The notes beneath the pieces are model-generated. The model made no database searches and was not told where the DNA came from. It was given only the letters and a program-made list of their open reading frames with translations. Below, one piece after another: positions 44,130 through 55,782 of a DNA stretch of 64,000 nt (its first letter is position 1; every line of letters starts with the position of its first letter). Source of the DNA: Lutimaribacter degradans (GTDB lineage: Bacteria; Pseudomonadota; Alphaproteobacteria; Rhodobacterales; Rhodobacteraceae); contig NZ_JAMQGO010000001.1 of NCBI RefSeq assembly GCF_023703375.1, positions 124,001 through 188,000 of the forward strand. The letters run 5' to 3'. Made by a program: the position numbers and the translations under genes.

Positions 44130-45530
44130 ATGATCCCGGTGCAAGGGTTCGAAGGACAGGTTGTTGCGGTTCTGGGGCTGGGGCGTTCGGGCCTGTCCGC
44201 AGCGCGGGCGCTGAAGGCCGGGGGCGCCAAGGTGGTGGCGTGGGACGACAACCCCGATGCGCGCGCAAGGGCCGAGGCCGAAGGGCTGACCGTTCGTGAT
44301 CTTTCGCGGGCGGGTGCCCTTGACGGCGTGTCGGCATTGATCGTCAGCCCGGGCATCCCGCATCTTTACCCAAGGCCCAACCCGGTGGTTGCGGCGGCCT
44401 GGGTGGCGGGCGTGCCGGTGGACAATGATATCGGCTTGTTCTTTCGCTCTTTCGCGGCGGGATTCGACGCCTATGACAGCCCGCCCCGGGTGATCGCGGT
44501 GACGGGCTCGAACGGGAAATCAACCACGGCCGCGCTGATCCATCACTTGTTGCAGGAGGCCGGGCGCGATGCCCAGCTGGCCGGGAATATCGGGCGCGGT
44601 GTGCTGGATATCGATATGCCGGGCGAGGGCGGTGCGGTGGTGCTTGAACTGTCCAGCTACCAAACCGAGCTGGCCCGCGCGCTGACGCCGGATATCGCCC
44701 TGTTCACCAACCTCACACCCGACCACCTGGATCGGCATGGCGGCATGGGGGGGTATTTCGCCGCCAAGCGCCGGCTTTTTGCCGAGGGCGGGCCGGATCG
44801 CGCGGTGATTGGCGTCGATGAGGACGAGGGGCGATACCTGGCCAACCAGATGGCCATGGGGGCGGGCGACGACCGTGTGATCCGCGTCAGCGCGGCGCAA
44901 AAGCTGACGGGGCCGGGCTGGCAGGTCTTTGCGCGCAAGGGGTTCCTGACCGAATGGCGCAAGGGGCGGCAGATGGCGGCCATCGACCTGCGGCAGATCC
45001 TGGGGCTGCCGGGGGCGCATAACCACCAGAATGCCTGCGCCGCCTATGCTGCATGCCGCGCCATGGGCATGGCGCCCAAGGTGATCGAGCAGGGGCTGCA
45101 CAGTTATCCGGGCCTGCCGCATCGCAGCCAGGTGATCGCGGAGTCCGAGGGGGTACTTTACGTCAACGACTCGAAGGCCACGAATGTCGACAGCGCCCTG
45201 AAGGCATTGCTGGCCTTCGACCGCATACGCTGGATCTGTGGCGGGCTGGAAAAGGAAGGCGGGCTTGCCGGGTTGCAACCTGGCCTGCCGCACGTGGTCA
45301 AAGCCTATGTGATCGGGCGCGAGGCAGCGGGATTCGCGATGCAATTGCCGGGGGTCGAAAGCGAAACCTGCACCACGATGGAGCGCGCCGTGACAGCGGC
45401 CCTGGCCGAGGCGCAACCGGGTGAGGTGGTGCTATTGGCGCCGGCCGCGGCCAGTTTCGACCAGTATGACAATTTCGAACAGCGCGGCGATGATTTCACC
45501 AGCCGGGTGAAGGCCGCGCTGGAGGCGTAA
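44130..45530 (+). CDS. murD: UDP-MurNAc-L-alanine:D-glutamate ligase
   Basis: A 466-residue Mur ligase that adds D-glutamate. Rossmann start [25 protein letters not shown] loop [13 protein letters not shown] near 126, [46 protein letters not shown] and [12 protein letters not shown] are diagnostic. ATG at 44130 has GGAGG 5 bases upstream; ATG at 44115 is an alternative. An 85-bp gap separates it from the previous gene; the next gene is on the opposite strand. Confidence 0.96.
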   Translation: MIPVQGFEGQVVAVLGLGRSGLSAARALKAGGAKVVAWDDNPDARARAEAEGLTVRDLSRAGALDGVSALIVSPGIPHLYPRPNPVVAAAWVAGVPVDNDIGLFFRSFAAGFDAYDSPPRVIAVTGSNGKSTTAALIHHLLQEAGRDAQLAGNIGRGVLDIDMPGEGGAVVLELSSYQTELARALTPDIALFTNLTPDHLDRHGGMGGYFAAKRRLFAEGGPDRAVIGVDEDEGRYLANQMAMGAGDDRVIRVSAAQKLTGPGWQVFARKGFLTEWRKGRQMAAIDLRQILGLPGAHNHQNACAAYAACRAMGMAPKVIEQGLHSYPGLPHRSQVIAESEGVLYVNDSKATNVDSALKALLAFDRIRWICGGLEKEGGLAGLQPGLPHVVKAYVIGREAAGFAMQLPGVESETCTTMERAVTAALAEAQPGEVVLLAPAAASFDQYDNFEQRGDDFTSRVKAALEA

Positions 45531-45586
45531 AGGCGCGCCAATGTCGCCAACCCGCGGGCGCTTTGCGAGTTGTCCTTGAAACCGGG

Positions 45587-46759
45587 TCAGGCCGCTGCGA
45601 TTGCGGTGCCGGCGGCCCAGCCCGATGACCAGGCCCATTGAAAATTGTAGCCGCCCAGCCAGCCGGTCACATCGACCGCCTCGCCGATGAAGTAGAGCCC
45701 GGGAACCGTGTGCGATATCATGGTTTTTGACGACAGGCCATCAGTTTCGACCCCGCCCAGCGTGACCTCGGCGGTGCGGTAGCCCTCGGTCGCGGTGGGT
45801 TTCAGCCGCCAGTCCGACAGAGTGCCGACGATCTGTGCCAGCCGTGCGTCGGATTGATCGGCCAGGTTGCCCGACACGCCCAGCACCGGCGCCAGGTGAT
45901 CGACGAGGCGCGCCGGAAGATGCTGCGCCAGCGCCGTGGTCATGTTGCGCCGGCCGTGGCGGGCGCGCCCCGTGCGCAGGCTGTCCAGCATCGTACCGTC
46001 AGGGTCGAGGTTCAGCGCGATCTCGTCTCCCTCGCGCCAGTAGGAACTGATCTGCAAGATCGCCGGGCCGGAAAGGCCGCGATGCGTGAACAGCGCCGCC
46101 TCCTCGAAACTGATGCCGTTGGCGGTTGCCCGGACGGGGCAGGCCGTGCCGGAAAGCGGTCGAAAGGGCCCATCGGAAAAGGTGAAGGGCACCAGCGCCG
46201 GGCGGGTCTCGGTGACCTTGTGGCCGAATTGCCGCGCGATGTCATGGGCCAGGCCGGTGGCGCCCATCTTGGGGATCGACTTGCCGCCAGTCGCCACCAC
46301 CAGGTTGCGGGCGGTGACATCGTGGCGCTGGCCCTGCCGGTCTATCGTGGCGGTAAAGCGTGTGCCGTCATGGGTCAGCGCGACCAGGCTGCTTTGCAGC
46401 CAAAGATCGGCCCCGGCGGCCTCGTCCAGCAACATGCGGATGATCTGCTTGGCGCTGTCGTCGCAAAAGAGTTGGCCCAGCGTCTTTTCGTGCCAGGCGA
46501 TGCCGTGCCGTTCGACAAGCGCGATGAAATCCCACTGGGTGTAGCGGGCCAGCGCCGATTTGTGGAAATGCGGATTGCGGCCAAGAAAGGCCGACGGATC
46601 GGTGTGAAGGTTCGTGAAATTGCACCGACCGCCGCCCGAGATACGAATTTTTTCGCCCGGGGCCTTGGCGTGGTCGATCACCATCGTGCCCGGCCCCGAA
46701 TGGGCCGCGCACATCAGCCCGGCCGCGCCGGCACCAAGGATGAGCGTATTCACCTGCAT
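45587..46759 (-). CDS. HI0933/BaiN-type flavoprotein (NAD(P)/FAD-dependent oxidoreductase)
   Basis: A 390-residue FAD protein: LILGAGAAGLMCA (residues 6-18), KIRISGGGRCNFTN, LVVATGGKSIPKMGATG, PALVPFTFSD, FTHRGLSGPAILQISSYW and the C-terminal FAD block FIGEAVDVTGWLGGYNFQWAWSSGWAAG. This is the HI0933-like family, which includes BaiN and enzymes of unknown substrate. It lies on the minus strand inside the otherwise plus-strand cluster, between murD and ftsW, so ftsW must have its own promoter in the 198-bp divergent gap. Confidence 0.9.
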   Translation of the reverse strand: MQVNTLILGAGAAGLMCAAHSGPGTMVIDHAKAPGEKIRISGGGRCNFTNLHTDPSAFLGRNPHFHKSALARYTQWDFIALVERHGIAWHEKTLGQLFCDDSAKQIIRMLLDEAAGADLWLQSSLVALTHDGTRFTATIDRQGQRHDVTARNLVVATGGKSIPKMGATGLAHDIARQFGHKVTETRPALVPFTFSDGPFRPLSGTACPVRATANGISFEEAALFTHRGLSGPAILQISSYWREGDEIALNLDPDGTMLDSLRTGRARHGRRNMTTALAQHLPARLVDHLAPVLGVSGNLADQSDARLAQIVGTLSDWRLKPTATEGYRTAEVTLGGVETDGLSSKTMISHTVPGLYFIGEAVDVTGWLGGYNFQWAWSSGWAAGTAIAAA

Positions 46760-46957
46760 GCGGCGCGAGGTGCCCGATAGGCGCTGCTTTTGCAAGGGCG
46801 CGCGTGGCGGCCGCTGCTGTCCTTTCCACCTACAGATCGCAGGCTTTCGAGCCTGAGGCATGTCCGCAAAGCTCTGGTCAGGGCGGGTCTTTATCGCTAG
46901 ACTGAAAATCAACGACCCCGCAAAGGGGCGGTTCATGAGGCAGTGAGCGGTGGTTCC

Positions 46958-48127
46958 ATGACTGAAATGGTCTACGGCGCGGTCCCGGTGCGGGATGGCG
47001 AGCCGGTTCTTCCCAAGTGGTGGAGAACCGTGGACAAATGGACAATGTCCTGCATCCTGATCCTGTTCGGGATCGGCATGTTGCTGGCTTTGGCGGCGTC
47101 GCCGCCGCTGGCGGCCAAGAACGGCTTCGATGCCTTTCACTATGTCGAACGGCAGGCGTTTTTCGGCGGCCTGGCCCTGGCCGCGATGCTTATCACCAGC
47201 ATGATGAGCCCGACTCTGGTGCGCCGGCTGGCCGTGCTGGGCTTTGTCGTGGCCTTTGTCGGGATGGCGCTGTTGCCGTTTTTCGGCACCGATTTCGGCA
47301 AGGGGGCGGTGCGCTGGTATTCGCTGGGCTTTGCCGCGCTGCAACCGTCGGAGTTTCTAAAGCCCGGTTTCGTCGTCGCCGCGGCCTGGATGATGGCGGC
47401 GGCACAGGACATCCACGGGCCGCCGGGGCGGTTGTGGTCCTTTGGCATGACGCTGGTGATCGTGGCGATGCTGGTCGGACAGCCCGATTTCGGACAGGCG
47501 GCCCTTGTCCTGTTCGGCTGGGGCGTGATGTGGTTCGTGGCCGGGGCGCCGATGCTGCTTTTGCTGGTGATGGCCGCCGGCGTCGTTTTCGTGGGCACGC
47601 TGGCCTACAACAGTTCGGAACATTTCGCGCGCCGCATCGATGGCTTCCTGTCGCCCGATGTCGACCCGACCACGCAGCTTGGCTATGCCACCAACGCCAT
47701 TCGCGAGGGCGGTTTTTTCGGCGTCGGCGTGGGCGAGGGTCAGGTGAAATGGTCGCTGCCCGATGCCCACACCGATTTCATCATCGCCGTCGCGGCCGAG
47801 GAATACGGCCTGATCCTGGTGCTGGTGATCATCTCGCTTTACATGGGCGTGGTGGTGCGCTCGCTCTTGCGGCTGATGCATGAGCGCGACCCGTTCATTC
47901 GCCTGGCGGGCACGGGGCTGGCGGCGATGTTCGGCGTGCAGGCGATGATCAATATGGGTGTTGCCGTGCGCCTGTTGCCGGCCAAGGGCATGACGTTGCC
48001 CTTCGTCAGCTATGGCGGCTCGTCGCTGATCGCGGGGGGTATCGCGGTGGGCATGCTGCTGGCCTTTACCCGCACACGTCCCCAGGGTGAGATCGGTGAT
48101 ATCCTGCGCGGCGGCCGCGGCCGGTAG
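46958..48127 (+). CDS. ftsW: Septal peptidoglycan glycosyltransferase FtsW
   Basis: A 389-residue SEDS polymerase with ten membrane segments that forms septal glycan strands from lipid II together with FtsI. Family blocks: GAVRWYSLGFAALQPSEFLKPGFVV, QPDFGQAAL, GGFFGVGVGEGQVKWSLPDAHTDFIIAVAAEEYG with the catalytic Asp, and GMTLPFVSYGGSSLI. ATG at 46958 (MTEMVYGAVP) is chosen; GTG at 46943 in the same frame would add five residues. First gene after the minus-strand flavoprotein, so a new transcript may start here. Confidence 0.96.
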   Translation: MTEMVYGAVPVRDGEPVLPKWWRTVDKWTMSCILILFGIGMLLALAASPPLAAKNGFDAFHYVERQAFFGGLALAAMLITSMMSPTLVRRLAVLGFVVAFVGMALLPFFGTDFGKGAVRWYSLGFAALQPSEFLKPGFVVAAAWMMAAAQDIHGPPGRLWSFGMTLVIVAMLVGQPDFGQAALVLFGWGVMWFVAGAPMLLLLVMAAGVVFVGTLAYNSSEHFARRIDGFLSPDVDPTTQLGYATNAIREGGFFGVGVGEGQVKWSLPDAHTDFIIAVAAEEYGLILVLVIISLYMGVVVRSLLRLMHERDPFIRLAGTGLAAMFGVQAMINMGVAVRLLPAKGMTLPFVSYGGSSLIAGGIAVGMLLAFTRTRPQGEIGDILRGGRGR

Positions 48128-48230
48128 CGCCAAGGCGCCACGCGGTTCCCCGCCGATCGCTGCTGTGCCGGGATTGCGGTGACGTGGCGCGCGGGCTATC
48201 CGGCGCGGCAGGCGGAACGGAGTAGAAGTC

Positions 48231-49367
48231 ATGACAGAGCGCCAACCATTGCTGGTGATCGCGGCCGGGGGCACGGGCGGGCACATGTTTCCCGCGCAGG
48301 CCCTGGCCGAGGTGATGCTGCGCCGGGGCTGGCGGGTGAAACTGTCGACCGATGCGCGCGGCGCGCGCTACACGGGCGGCTTTCCGCACTCGGTCAAGAT
48401 CGAGCAGATCAGCAGCGCCACTTTTGCCCGTGGCGGTGCGCTGGCCAGGCTGGCAGTACCCTTTCGCATCGCCGGGGGGGTGATCGCGGCGGTGCTTGGC
48501 ATGATGCGCGACAAGCCGGATGTCGTGGTGGGCTTTGGTGGCTACCCGTCGATCCCGGCATTGTCGGCGGCATTTGTTCTGCGCCGGCCACGCATGATCC
48601 ACGAACAGAACGGTGTGCTGGGCCGGGTCAATCGCCTGTTTGCCAAGCGTGTCGATGCCGTAGCCTGTGGCACCTGGCCGACCGATCTGCCGGCGGGGGT
48701 CGAGGGCGTCCACACCGGCAACCCGGTTCGCGGTGCCGTGGCCGAGCGGGCGGGGGCCGGCTACATTCCACCCGGCGATTACCCGATGTCCATCCTTGTG
48801 ATCGGTGGCAGCCAGGGCGCGCGCATCCTGTCTGACGTGGTCCCCCCCGCCATTGCGGCCCTGCCGACCGAGCTGCTGCGCCATGTTCGTGTCAGCCACC
48901 AGGCCCGCGACGAGGATGGCGCGCGGGTTGCCGCGTTCTACGACGAGAACGGCATAGATGCCGATGTGCAGCCGTTCTTCCACGATGTGCCCCGCCGCAT
49001 GACCGAGGCACAGTTGGTGATCAGCCGTTCGGGCGCCTCGTCGGTGGCCGATATCAGCGTGATTGGCCGACCCGCGATCCTGATCCCCTATGCGGCTGCC
49101 ACGGCCGACCATCAGACCGCCAATGCGCGCGGCCTGAAAGAGGCGGGAGGCGCGATCGTGATTCCCGAAAGCCATATGACGGTCGAGGCGGTGGCAGAAC
49201 AGATTGGGCTGGTGTTGGGTCAGCCCCGGGGCGCCGAGCAGATGGCCCGCGCGGCGCTGTCGGTGGGCAAGCCGGACGCGACCGAGGAACTTGTAAGGTT
49301 GGTTGAACATTTGGCGGGCGTCGATCGCGGCGCCGGCGCGCCCGGACCCGAGCGGGCGGCGGGCTGA
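48231..49367 (+). CDS. murG: UDP-GlcNAc:lipid I N-acetylglucosaminyltransferase
   Basis: MurG adds GlcNAc to lipid I on the inner face of the membrane, making lipid II. The 378-residue GT28 protein starts [21 protein letters not shown] (GGTGGH loop near 13), with [43 protein letters not shown] and the UDP-GlcNAc site [25 protein letters not shown], then [17 protein letters not shown]. murC starts 109 bp downstream. Confidence 0.97.
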   Translation: MTERQPLLVIAAGGTGGHMFPAQALAEVMLRRGWRVKLSTDARGARYTGGFPHSVKIEQISSATFARGGALARLAVPFRIAGGVIAAVLGMMRDKPDVVVGFGGYPSIPALSAAFVLRRPRMIHEQNGVLGRVNRLFAKRVDAVACGTWPTDLPAGVEGVHTGNPVRGAVAERAGAGYIPPGDYPMSILVIGGSQGARILSDVVPPAIAALPTELLRHVRVSHQARDEDGARVAAFYDENGIDADVQPFFHDVPRRMTEAQLVISRSGASSVADISVIGRPAILIPYAAATADHQTANARGLKEAGGAIVIPESHMTVEAVAEQIGLVLGQPRGAEQMARAALSVGKPDATEELVRLVEHLAGVDRGAGAPGPERAAG

Positions 49368-49476
49368 AGCCTGGCCTACGGACAAAGGCCCGTGGCGCAA
49401 GGAACAGCCCGGGATTGCACCAACAACAACGGGCTCCGCCAGCGGCGGGGCAGCAGACAGACGAAGGACAAGACAC

Positions 49477-50889
<1,413 letters not shown>

Positions 50890-50893
50890 GGCG

Positions 50894-51121
50894 GTGACCC
50901 TGGCCTGGGCCATCGTGGGAGTCGTCGTCCTGATTTCGCTGGTGGCTGTCACGCGCGTGATCAGGCGCGCGGTCTGGGTCTTTTCGCTGGCCGCTATTGC
51001 CTTGCTGGCGTTGCGCTATCAATCTGACCCGGCGCAGGCGACCGGCGCGCTTGCGGCATTGGGGGGCGGTCTGGCCGTGGCCGTGCCCCTGCGGGCCATG
51101 ATCTGGCGGTTTTTCATCTAG
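50894..51121 (+). CDS. Small two-span membrane protein
   Basis: A 75-residue hydrophobic protein with spans at about 3-20 (LAWAIVGVVVLISLVAVT) and 28-42, and a third weaker one before the ending RAMIWRFFI. No family recognised. GTG start 4 bases after the murC stop; an APC permease starts 10 bases downstream, so it is probably translated as part of that operon. Confidence 0.6.
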   Translation: MTLAWAIVGVVVLISLVAVTRVIRRAVWVFSLAAIALLALRYQSDPAQATGALAALGGGLAVAVPLRAMIWRFFI

Positions 51122-51131
51122 GGGATGTGCG

Positions 51132-52322
51132 ATGGCCGAACATCTGAAACGACGGATCGGCCTTGGGCTGCTTGCCGCGTACGGCGTGGGTGTCATGGTG
51201 GGGGCTGGCATCTACGTCCTGGTGGGCGCGGTCGCCGGGCAGGCAGGCATATGGGCGCCGCTGGCCTTTCTGGGGGCTGGGCTGATCGCCGCGCCCTCGG
51301 CGCTGAGCTACGCCGAGCTGTCAACCCGCCTGCCCGAAGCGGCGGGCGAGGCGGCCTATGTGCAGCAGGGGTTGAACAGCCGAGTGCTGGCGGTGGTGGT
51401 GGGCCTGGCCATCGTGGCGGCCGGCACCATTTCGGCGGCGGCCGTGTTGCGGGGCGGCGCGGGCTACCTGACCGCGATCACCGCGCTGCCGGCCGAACTG
51501 ACCATCGTCGTGATGGGGCTGGCGCTGATCGCCGTGGCCGTGCTGGGCGCGCTTGAAAGCCTGGCGGTGGCTGCCGTCTTTACCGTGATCGAGCTGGCAG
51601 GCTTGGCGCTGGTCATCTGGGCGGGGGGCACGGCCGCGCCCAGCCCCGACTGGGTGTCGGGCGGTGGCGGGCTGGTCTGGTCGGGCGTGGCGGCCGGTGC
51701 GGTACTGGCCTTTTTCGCCTTTATCGGCTTCGAGGATATCGTGAACATGGCCGAAGAGGTGCGCCGCCCCACCTACACGTTGCCGCGCGCCATCTTGCTG
51801 GCGCTGGTCATCACCAGCCTGATCTATGGCGCGGTCAGTTGGGCGGCGGTGCGCGCGGTGCCGCTGGCACAGCTTGCCGGCTCCGAGCAGCCGCTGGCGC
51901 TGGTCTGGCAGACGCGCATGGGCGGGCCGGCTTCGTTCCTGTCGGCAATCGCGGTGGCGGCGGCGCTGAACGGTGTGCTGGCGCAGATCGTAATGGCGTC
52001 GCGGGTGCTGTTCGGGCTTGGCAAGGATGGCGGCCCGCTGGGCCTGTTCCACCATGCCCATCCGCGGTTCGGCACCCCGGCGCTGGCTACCCTGCTGGTA
52101 GGCGCGTTGGTGGTGATCGGCGCGCTTGGCCTGCCCGTGGCGATACTGGCCGAGGTGACATCGACCATCCTGCTGGCGGTTTTCGTGCTGGTGAATGCCG
52201 CCTTGATCGGGCTGAAGCGGCGCACGCCGCAGGCGGTGTTCCGCGTGCCGATGGCAGTGCCGGTGGTGGGACTGATCTTGGCGCTGGCGGCGTTCCTGGC
52301 CACCTTGGGAGGGTTCTTGTGA
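51132..52322 (+). CDS. APC-family amino-acid permease
   Basis: A 396-residue inner-membrane transporter with about eleven spans. The APC superfamily signature opens the protein: LGLLAAYGVGVMVGAGIYVLVGAVAGQAG, then ALSYAELSTRLPEAAGEAAYV, FFAFIGFEDIVNMAEEVRRPTYTLPRAI and ASRVLFGLGKDGGPLGLFHHAHPRFGTPALA. Substrate is unknown; being in the cell-wall cluster, a wall amino acid is a guess, not shown. GTGA overlap links it to the downstream DUF2484 gene. Confidence 0.88.
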   Translation: MAEHLKRRIGLGLLAAYGVGVMVGAGIYVLVGAVAGQAGIWAPLAFLGAGLIAAPSALSYAELSTRLPEAAGEAAYVQQGLNSRVLAVVVGLAIVAAGTISAAAVLRGGAGYLTAITALPAELTIVVMGLALIAVAVLGALESLAVAAVFTVIELAGLALVIWAGGTAAPSPDWVSGGGGLVWSGVAAGAVLAFFAFIGFEDIVNMAEEVRRPTYTLPRAILLALVITSLIYGAVSWAAVRAVPLAQLAGSEQPLALVWQTRMGGPASFLSAIAVAAALNGVLAQIVMASRVLFGLGKDGGPLGLFHHAHPRFGTPALATLLVGALVVIGALGLPVAILAEVTSTILLAVFVLVNAALIGLKRRTPQAVFRVPMAVPVVGLILALAAFLATLGGFL

Positions 52323-52573
52323 GCACGCCGGTGATCCTGGCGATCCTTTGGGTTTTTGCTGCGACGGCGACGGCGATGTTGCCGATACGCCGGCAATACG
52401 TGCCCGGCGTGCTGCTGCTGGTGGCGGCGCCGGTGTTGATGATCTGGCTGGGTGCCGTGCACGGGTGGCTGGCTGGCGTGGCGGCCTTGGCGGCGGTTGC
52501 CTCGATGATGCGCAACCCGTTACGCTACCTTTGGCGCCGCGTCCGTGGCACGCACCCGAAGCTGCCGGAATGA
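52319..52573 (+). CDS. DUF2484 membrane protein, copy 1
   Basis: An 84-residue protein with three spans: ILAILWVFAATATAMLP, YVPGVLLLVAAPVLMIWLG and WLAGVAALAAVASMMRNPLRYLWRR. The ending MMRNPLRYLWRR matches DUF2484, a family found next to murB in Rhodobacterales. GTG start overlaps the permease stop (GTGA), and its own stop overlaps the next gene (ATGA). Function unknown. Confidence 0.8.
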   Translation: MSTPVILAILWVFAATATAMLPIRRQYVPGVLLLVAAPVLMIWLGAVHGWLAGVAALAAVASMMRNPLRYLWRRVRGTHPKLPE

Positions 52574-52824
52574 GCGCGCCGCTTGCCCTGGCCTGCCTGT
52601 GGCTTGTGGTGGCCAATATCCTGGCGATGATCCCGTCGCGCGACAATCACTGGACACGGGCCTATGTGCTGATCGCGCTTGGGTTGCCCTTGCTGGGCTG
52701 GATCATGACAAGACATGGCGTCGGGATCGGCCTGTTGGTGCTGTTGGCCGCGATGAGCATTCTGCGCTCGCCGGTGATTTACCTGGCGCGGTGGTCGAGG
52801 CGGCGGTTGGGATCGGGGCGGTAA
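52570..52824 (+). CDS. DUF2484 membrane protein, copy 2
   Basis: An 84-residue paralogue of the preceding gene with the same layout: LALACLWLVVANILAMIPSRD, AYVLIALGLPLLGWIM, LLVLLAAMSILRSPVIYLARWSRR. Length and the S/R-P-x-x-YL-x-RW ending are shared. The tandem arrangement indicates a local duplication. It is followed by a long inverted repeat and then murB. Confidence 0.8.
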   Translation: MSAPLALACLWLVVANILAMIPSRDNHWTRAYVLIALGLPLLGWIMTRHGVGIGLLVLLAAMSILRSPVIYLARWSRRRLGSGR

Positions 52825-52828
52825 GCCA

Positions 52829-52935
52829 GGCTGAAGCCCGGCCTGTTGCCCGGGTCAGTTGCTCGGGTTGATGCACCGGGTTGAAGCGCAGCCTTCTGCC
52901 CGTATCAGGTGTTTGGGGTAGGCCGGGCTTCAGCC
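52829..52935. repeat. Long inverted repeat between DUF2484 and murB
   Basis: GGCTGAAGCCCGGCCT (52829-52844) and its perfect complement AGGCCGGGCTTCAGCC (52920-52935) bracket 75 bases; each arm is itself partly palindromic (GGGCTTCAGCCC). A REP-type element distinct from the 19957 family. Confidence 0.75.
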
Positions 52936-52988
52936 CGGCACAACCTGCCCCTCTTGCGCTTTGCGCGGTCGCGCCTTAACCCGCCCGT

Positions 52989-53924
52989 ATGAGCAAGATG
53001 CCCTCACCGCGCGGCAGGTTGACGCCGCAACGCCCCTTGAACGACCTGACATGGCTGCGGGTCGGCGGGCCTGCCGATTACCTGTTTCAACCCGCCGACC
53101 TGCAAGACCTGCAGGACTTCTTGGCCGCGCTCGACCCGGCGATCCCCGTTTTCCCGATGGGTGTGGGCAGTAACCTGATCGTGCGCGACGGCGGCATACG
53201 GGCCGTTGTCATCCGGCTGGGGCGCGGGTTCAACGGGATCGAGATCGACGGCACCCGCGTTACCGCCGGTGTTGCGGCGCTTGATGCGCATGTGGCCAAG
53301 CGCGCGGCGGCGGCGGGGCTCGACCTGACATTCCTGCGCACCATTCCCGGCAGCATCGGCGGCGCGGTGCGGATGAACGCGGGCTGTTATGGAAGCTATA
53401 CCGCCGATGTGCTGGTCAATGCGCGCGCCGTTACCCGCGCGGGCGAGTTGGTGACCCTGACGCCCGAAGACCTGAACTTCCGCTATCGCGAGACCGACCT
53501 GCCCGACGGGTGGGTGCTGGTCGATGCCACGTTCCAAGCGCGCGAGGGCGACCCCGAGGCGCTGGCGGCACGCATGGCCGATCAACTGGTCAAGCGCGAT
53601 GCCACGCAGCCCACCCGTGACCGCAGCGCCGGCAGCACCTTTCGCAACCCCGCCGGGTTTTCCAGCACCGGGCGCGCCGATGACACGCATGATCTGAAGG
53701 CGTGGAAGGTGATCGACGACGCGGGCATGCGCGGCGCCCGGCGCGGCGGTGCGCAGATGAGCGAGAAGCACTCGAATTTCCTGATCAACACCGGCGATGC
53801 GACGGCTGCCGATCTGGAGGGCCTGGGCGAGGACGTGCGGAAAAGGGTTTACGATTCCAGTGGGATCACGCTAGAGTGGGAAATCATGAGGGTCGGTGAA
53901 CCGACCCCGCCAGGCAGACAATAA
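52989..53924 (+). CDS. murB: UDP-N-acetylenolpyruvoylglucosamine reductase
   Basis: MurB reduces the enolpyruvyl group to form UDP-MurNAc, using FAD and NADPH. The 311-residue protein has [15 protein letters not shown], the FAD stretch [36 protein letters not shown], and the second domain [11 protein letters not shown] with the proton-donor serine and [21 protein letters not shown]. It is the type with a Tyr-containing loop. ddl follows after 50 bp. Confidence 0.96.
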   Translation: MSKMPSPRGRLTPQRPLNDLTWLRVGGPADYLFQPADLQDLQDFLAALDPAIPVFPMGVGSNLIVRDGGIRAVVIRLGRGFNGIEIDGTRVTAGVAALDAHVAKRAAAAGLDLTFLRTIPGSIGGAVRMNAGCYGSYTADVLVNARAVTRAGELVTLTPEDLNFRYRETDLPDGWVLVDATFQAREGDPEALAARMADQLVKRDATQPTRDRSAGSTFRNPAGFSSTGRADDTHDLKAWKVIDDAGMRGARRGGAQMSEKHSNFLINTGDATAADLEGLGEDVRKRVYDSSGITLEWEIMRVGEPTPPGRQ

Positions 53925-53974
53925 CAAGAATTCAAAGGGGCCGGTGAACGGCCCGTGTATCAGAGGCACGGACG

Positions 53975-54895
53975 GTGGCGAAGTCGAGCAGGACAAGCCC
54001 CAAGGTTGCGGTGTTGATGGGTGGCCCCTCGGCCGAGCGCGAGGTGTCGCTGTCATCCGGGCGCGCATGCGCCGCCGCACTGCGGGATGCAGGATACCAG
54101 GTGATCGAGGTCGATGCCGGCAGCGATCTGCCCGAGCGTCTGCGCGATATTGCCCCCGATGTCGTGTTCAATGCGCTCCACGGTCGCTGGGGCGAAGATG
54201 GCTGCGTTCAGGGGATGCTGGAATGGATGGGCCTGGCCTATACCCATTCGGGTGTGCTCGCCTCGGCCCTGGCAATGGACAAGCAGAAATCGAAACAGGT
54301 TTTCCAGACCGCTGGCTTGCCGGTGGTCGAAAGCTGCCTGGCCGCCCGTGACGAGGTGCGCGCGCGCCACGTGATGGCTCCGCCCTACGTGGTCAAGCCG
54401 AATAACGAGGGCTCTTCCGTTGGGATCTACATCGTTGCGGCCGACGCCAACACGCCGCCGCAGTTGGACGACACGATGCCCGACACGGTGATGGTGGAAA
54501 CCTATGCACCGGGGCGTGAGCTGACAACGACCGTGATGGGCGACCGCGCCCTGGGGGTCACGGACATCATCACCGAGGGGTGGTATGACTACCACGCCAA
54601 GTACGCCGCCGGCGGGTCGCGCCACGTGGTGCCCGCCGATATCCCCGACGAGATCGCCCAGGCCTGCCATGAATACGCGCTGCGTGCCCATCGCGCGCTG
54701 GGGTGCCGCGGTGTCAGCCGAACCGATTTCCGCTGGGACGAGACGCGCGGGCTGACCGGGTTGATCCTGCTGGAAACCAACACGCAGCCGGGGATGACGG
54801 CGACCTCGCTCAGCCCCGAACAGGCGCAGGTAGCAGGGCTTTCATTCGCCGAGTTCTGTGCCTGGATGGTGGAGGACGCGTCATGCAATCGTTGA
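53975..54895 (+). CDS. ddl: D-alanine:D-alanine ligase
   Basis: Ddl joins two D-alanines for MurF. The 306-residue ATP-grasp protein shows [74 protein letters not shown], and [20 protein letters not shown], whose metal-ligand Asn is kept. The GTG at 53975 gives the E. coli DdlB length. Its end overlaps ftsQ by 13 bases. Confidence 0.96.
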   Translation: MAKSSRTSPKVAVLMGGPSAEREVSLSSGRACAAALRDAGYQVIEVDAGSDLPERLRDIAPDVVFNALHGRWGEDGCVQGMLEWMGLAYTHSGVLASALAMDKQKSKQVFQTAGLPVVESCLAARDEVRARHVMAPPYVVKPNNEGSSVGIYIVAADANTPPQLDDTMPDTVMVETYAPGRELTTTVMGDRALGVTDIITEGWYDYHAKYAAGGSRHVVPADIPDEIAQACHEYALRAHRALGCRGVSRTDFRWDETRGLTGLILLETNTQPGMTATSLSPEQAQVAGLSFAEFCAWMVEDASCNR

Positions 54896-55776
54896 TCCGC
54901 CGCAAGCCCGAAGCCACGGCCACGGCGCGCCCGGACCCGGCGCCCTCGCGCCTGCGTTACCGGATGCAGCGGCTGATGTTGACGCCGGAATTTCGGCTGT
55001 TCTTGCGCCTTGGTGTTCCGATGGCGCTGACATTCGCCATCGCGAGCTTATGGCTGTCCGACGAGGCGCGGCGCGACCAGTTGAGCATGGCCATCGCCGA
55101 TATCCGTACCGAGATCGAAACGCGGCCCGAATTCATGGTCAACGTGATGGCGGTCGACGGGGCCAGCGCCGGCGTCGACGAGGATATTCGCGAAATCCTG
55201 CCGCTGGATTTCCCGGTTTCGTCCTTCGATCTGGAGCTTGCTTCCATCCTCGCCACGGTTCGCGAACTGCCGGCGGTCAAGGATGCCGCTGTGCGTATCC
55301 GTAACGGCGGCGTTTTGCAGATCGACGTGACAGAACGCGTGCCGGCCGCGCTGTGGCGCAGCCGCGACGGGCTGGAACTGGTGGATGAAACGGGCGCCGT
55401 GCTCGGTGTCGCGACGGCGCGCGCCGATCATCCGGAACTTCCGGTGATCGCGGGCGATGGCGCGGCCGAGCACGTGGCCGAGGCATTGCGCGTGATCCGC
55501 GCGACCGGGCCGCTTGCGCCGCGGCTGCGGGGGCTGGTGCGCATGGGCGAGCGGCGCTGGGACGTGGTGCTGGACCGTGATCAACGCATCCTGTTGCCCG
55601 AGGACAAGCCGGTGCAGGCCCTGGAACGCGTGATCGCGTTGGATCATGCGCAGGAATTGCTGGAACGCGATGTGGCGGCGGTGGACATGCGGCTGACGGG
55701 CCGGCCCACCGTGCGCATGAAGCCTTCGGCCATTGAGCAGTGGCGGAAGGTGCAGAAGGTGAGTTTGGGAGAATAA
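54883..55776 (+). CDS. ftsQ: Cell division protein FtsQ
   Basis: A 297-residue bitopic protein: basic cytoplasmic tail, membrane span near 45-62 ([16 protein letters not shown]), then a POTRA domain ([23 protein letters not shown]) and the FtsQ beta domain with [33 protein letters not shown]. It recruits FtsB/FtsL to the septum. ATG at 54883 is preceded by GGAGGACGCG. ftsA follows after 6 bases. Confidence 0.95.
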   Translation: MQSLIRRKPEATATARPDPAPSRLRYRMQRLMLTPEFRLFLRLGVPMALTFAIASLWLSDEARRDQLSMAIADIRTEIETRPEFMVNVMAVDGASAGVDEDIREILPLDFPVSSFDLELASILATVRELPAVKDAAVRIRNGGVLQIDVTERVPAALWRSRDGLELVDETGAVLGVATARADHPELPVIAGDGAAEHVAEALRVIRATGPLAPRLRGLVRMGERRWDVVLDRDQRILLPEDKPVQALERVIALDHAQELLERDVAAVDMRLTGRPTVRMKPSAIEQWRKVQKVSLGE

Positions 55777-55782
55777 CAAGAA

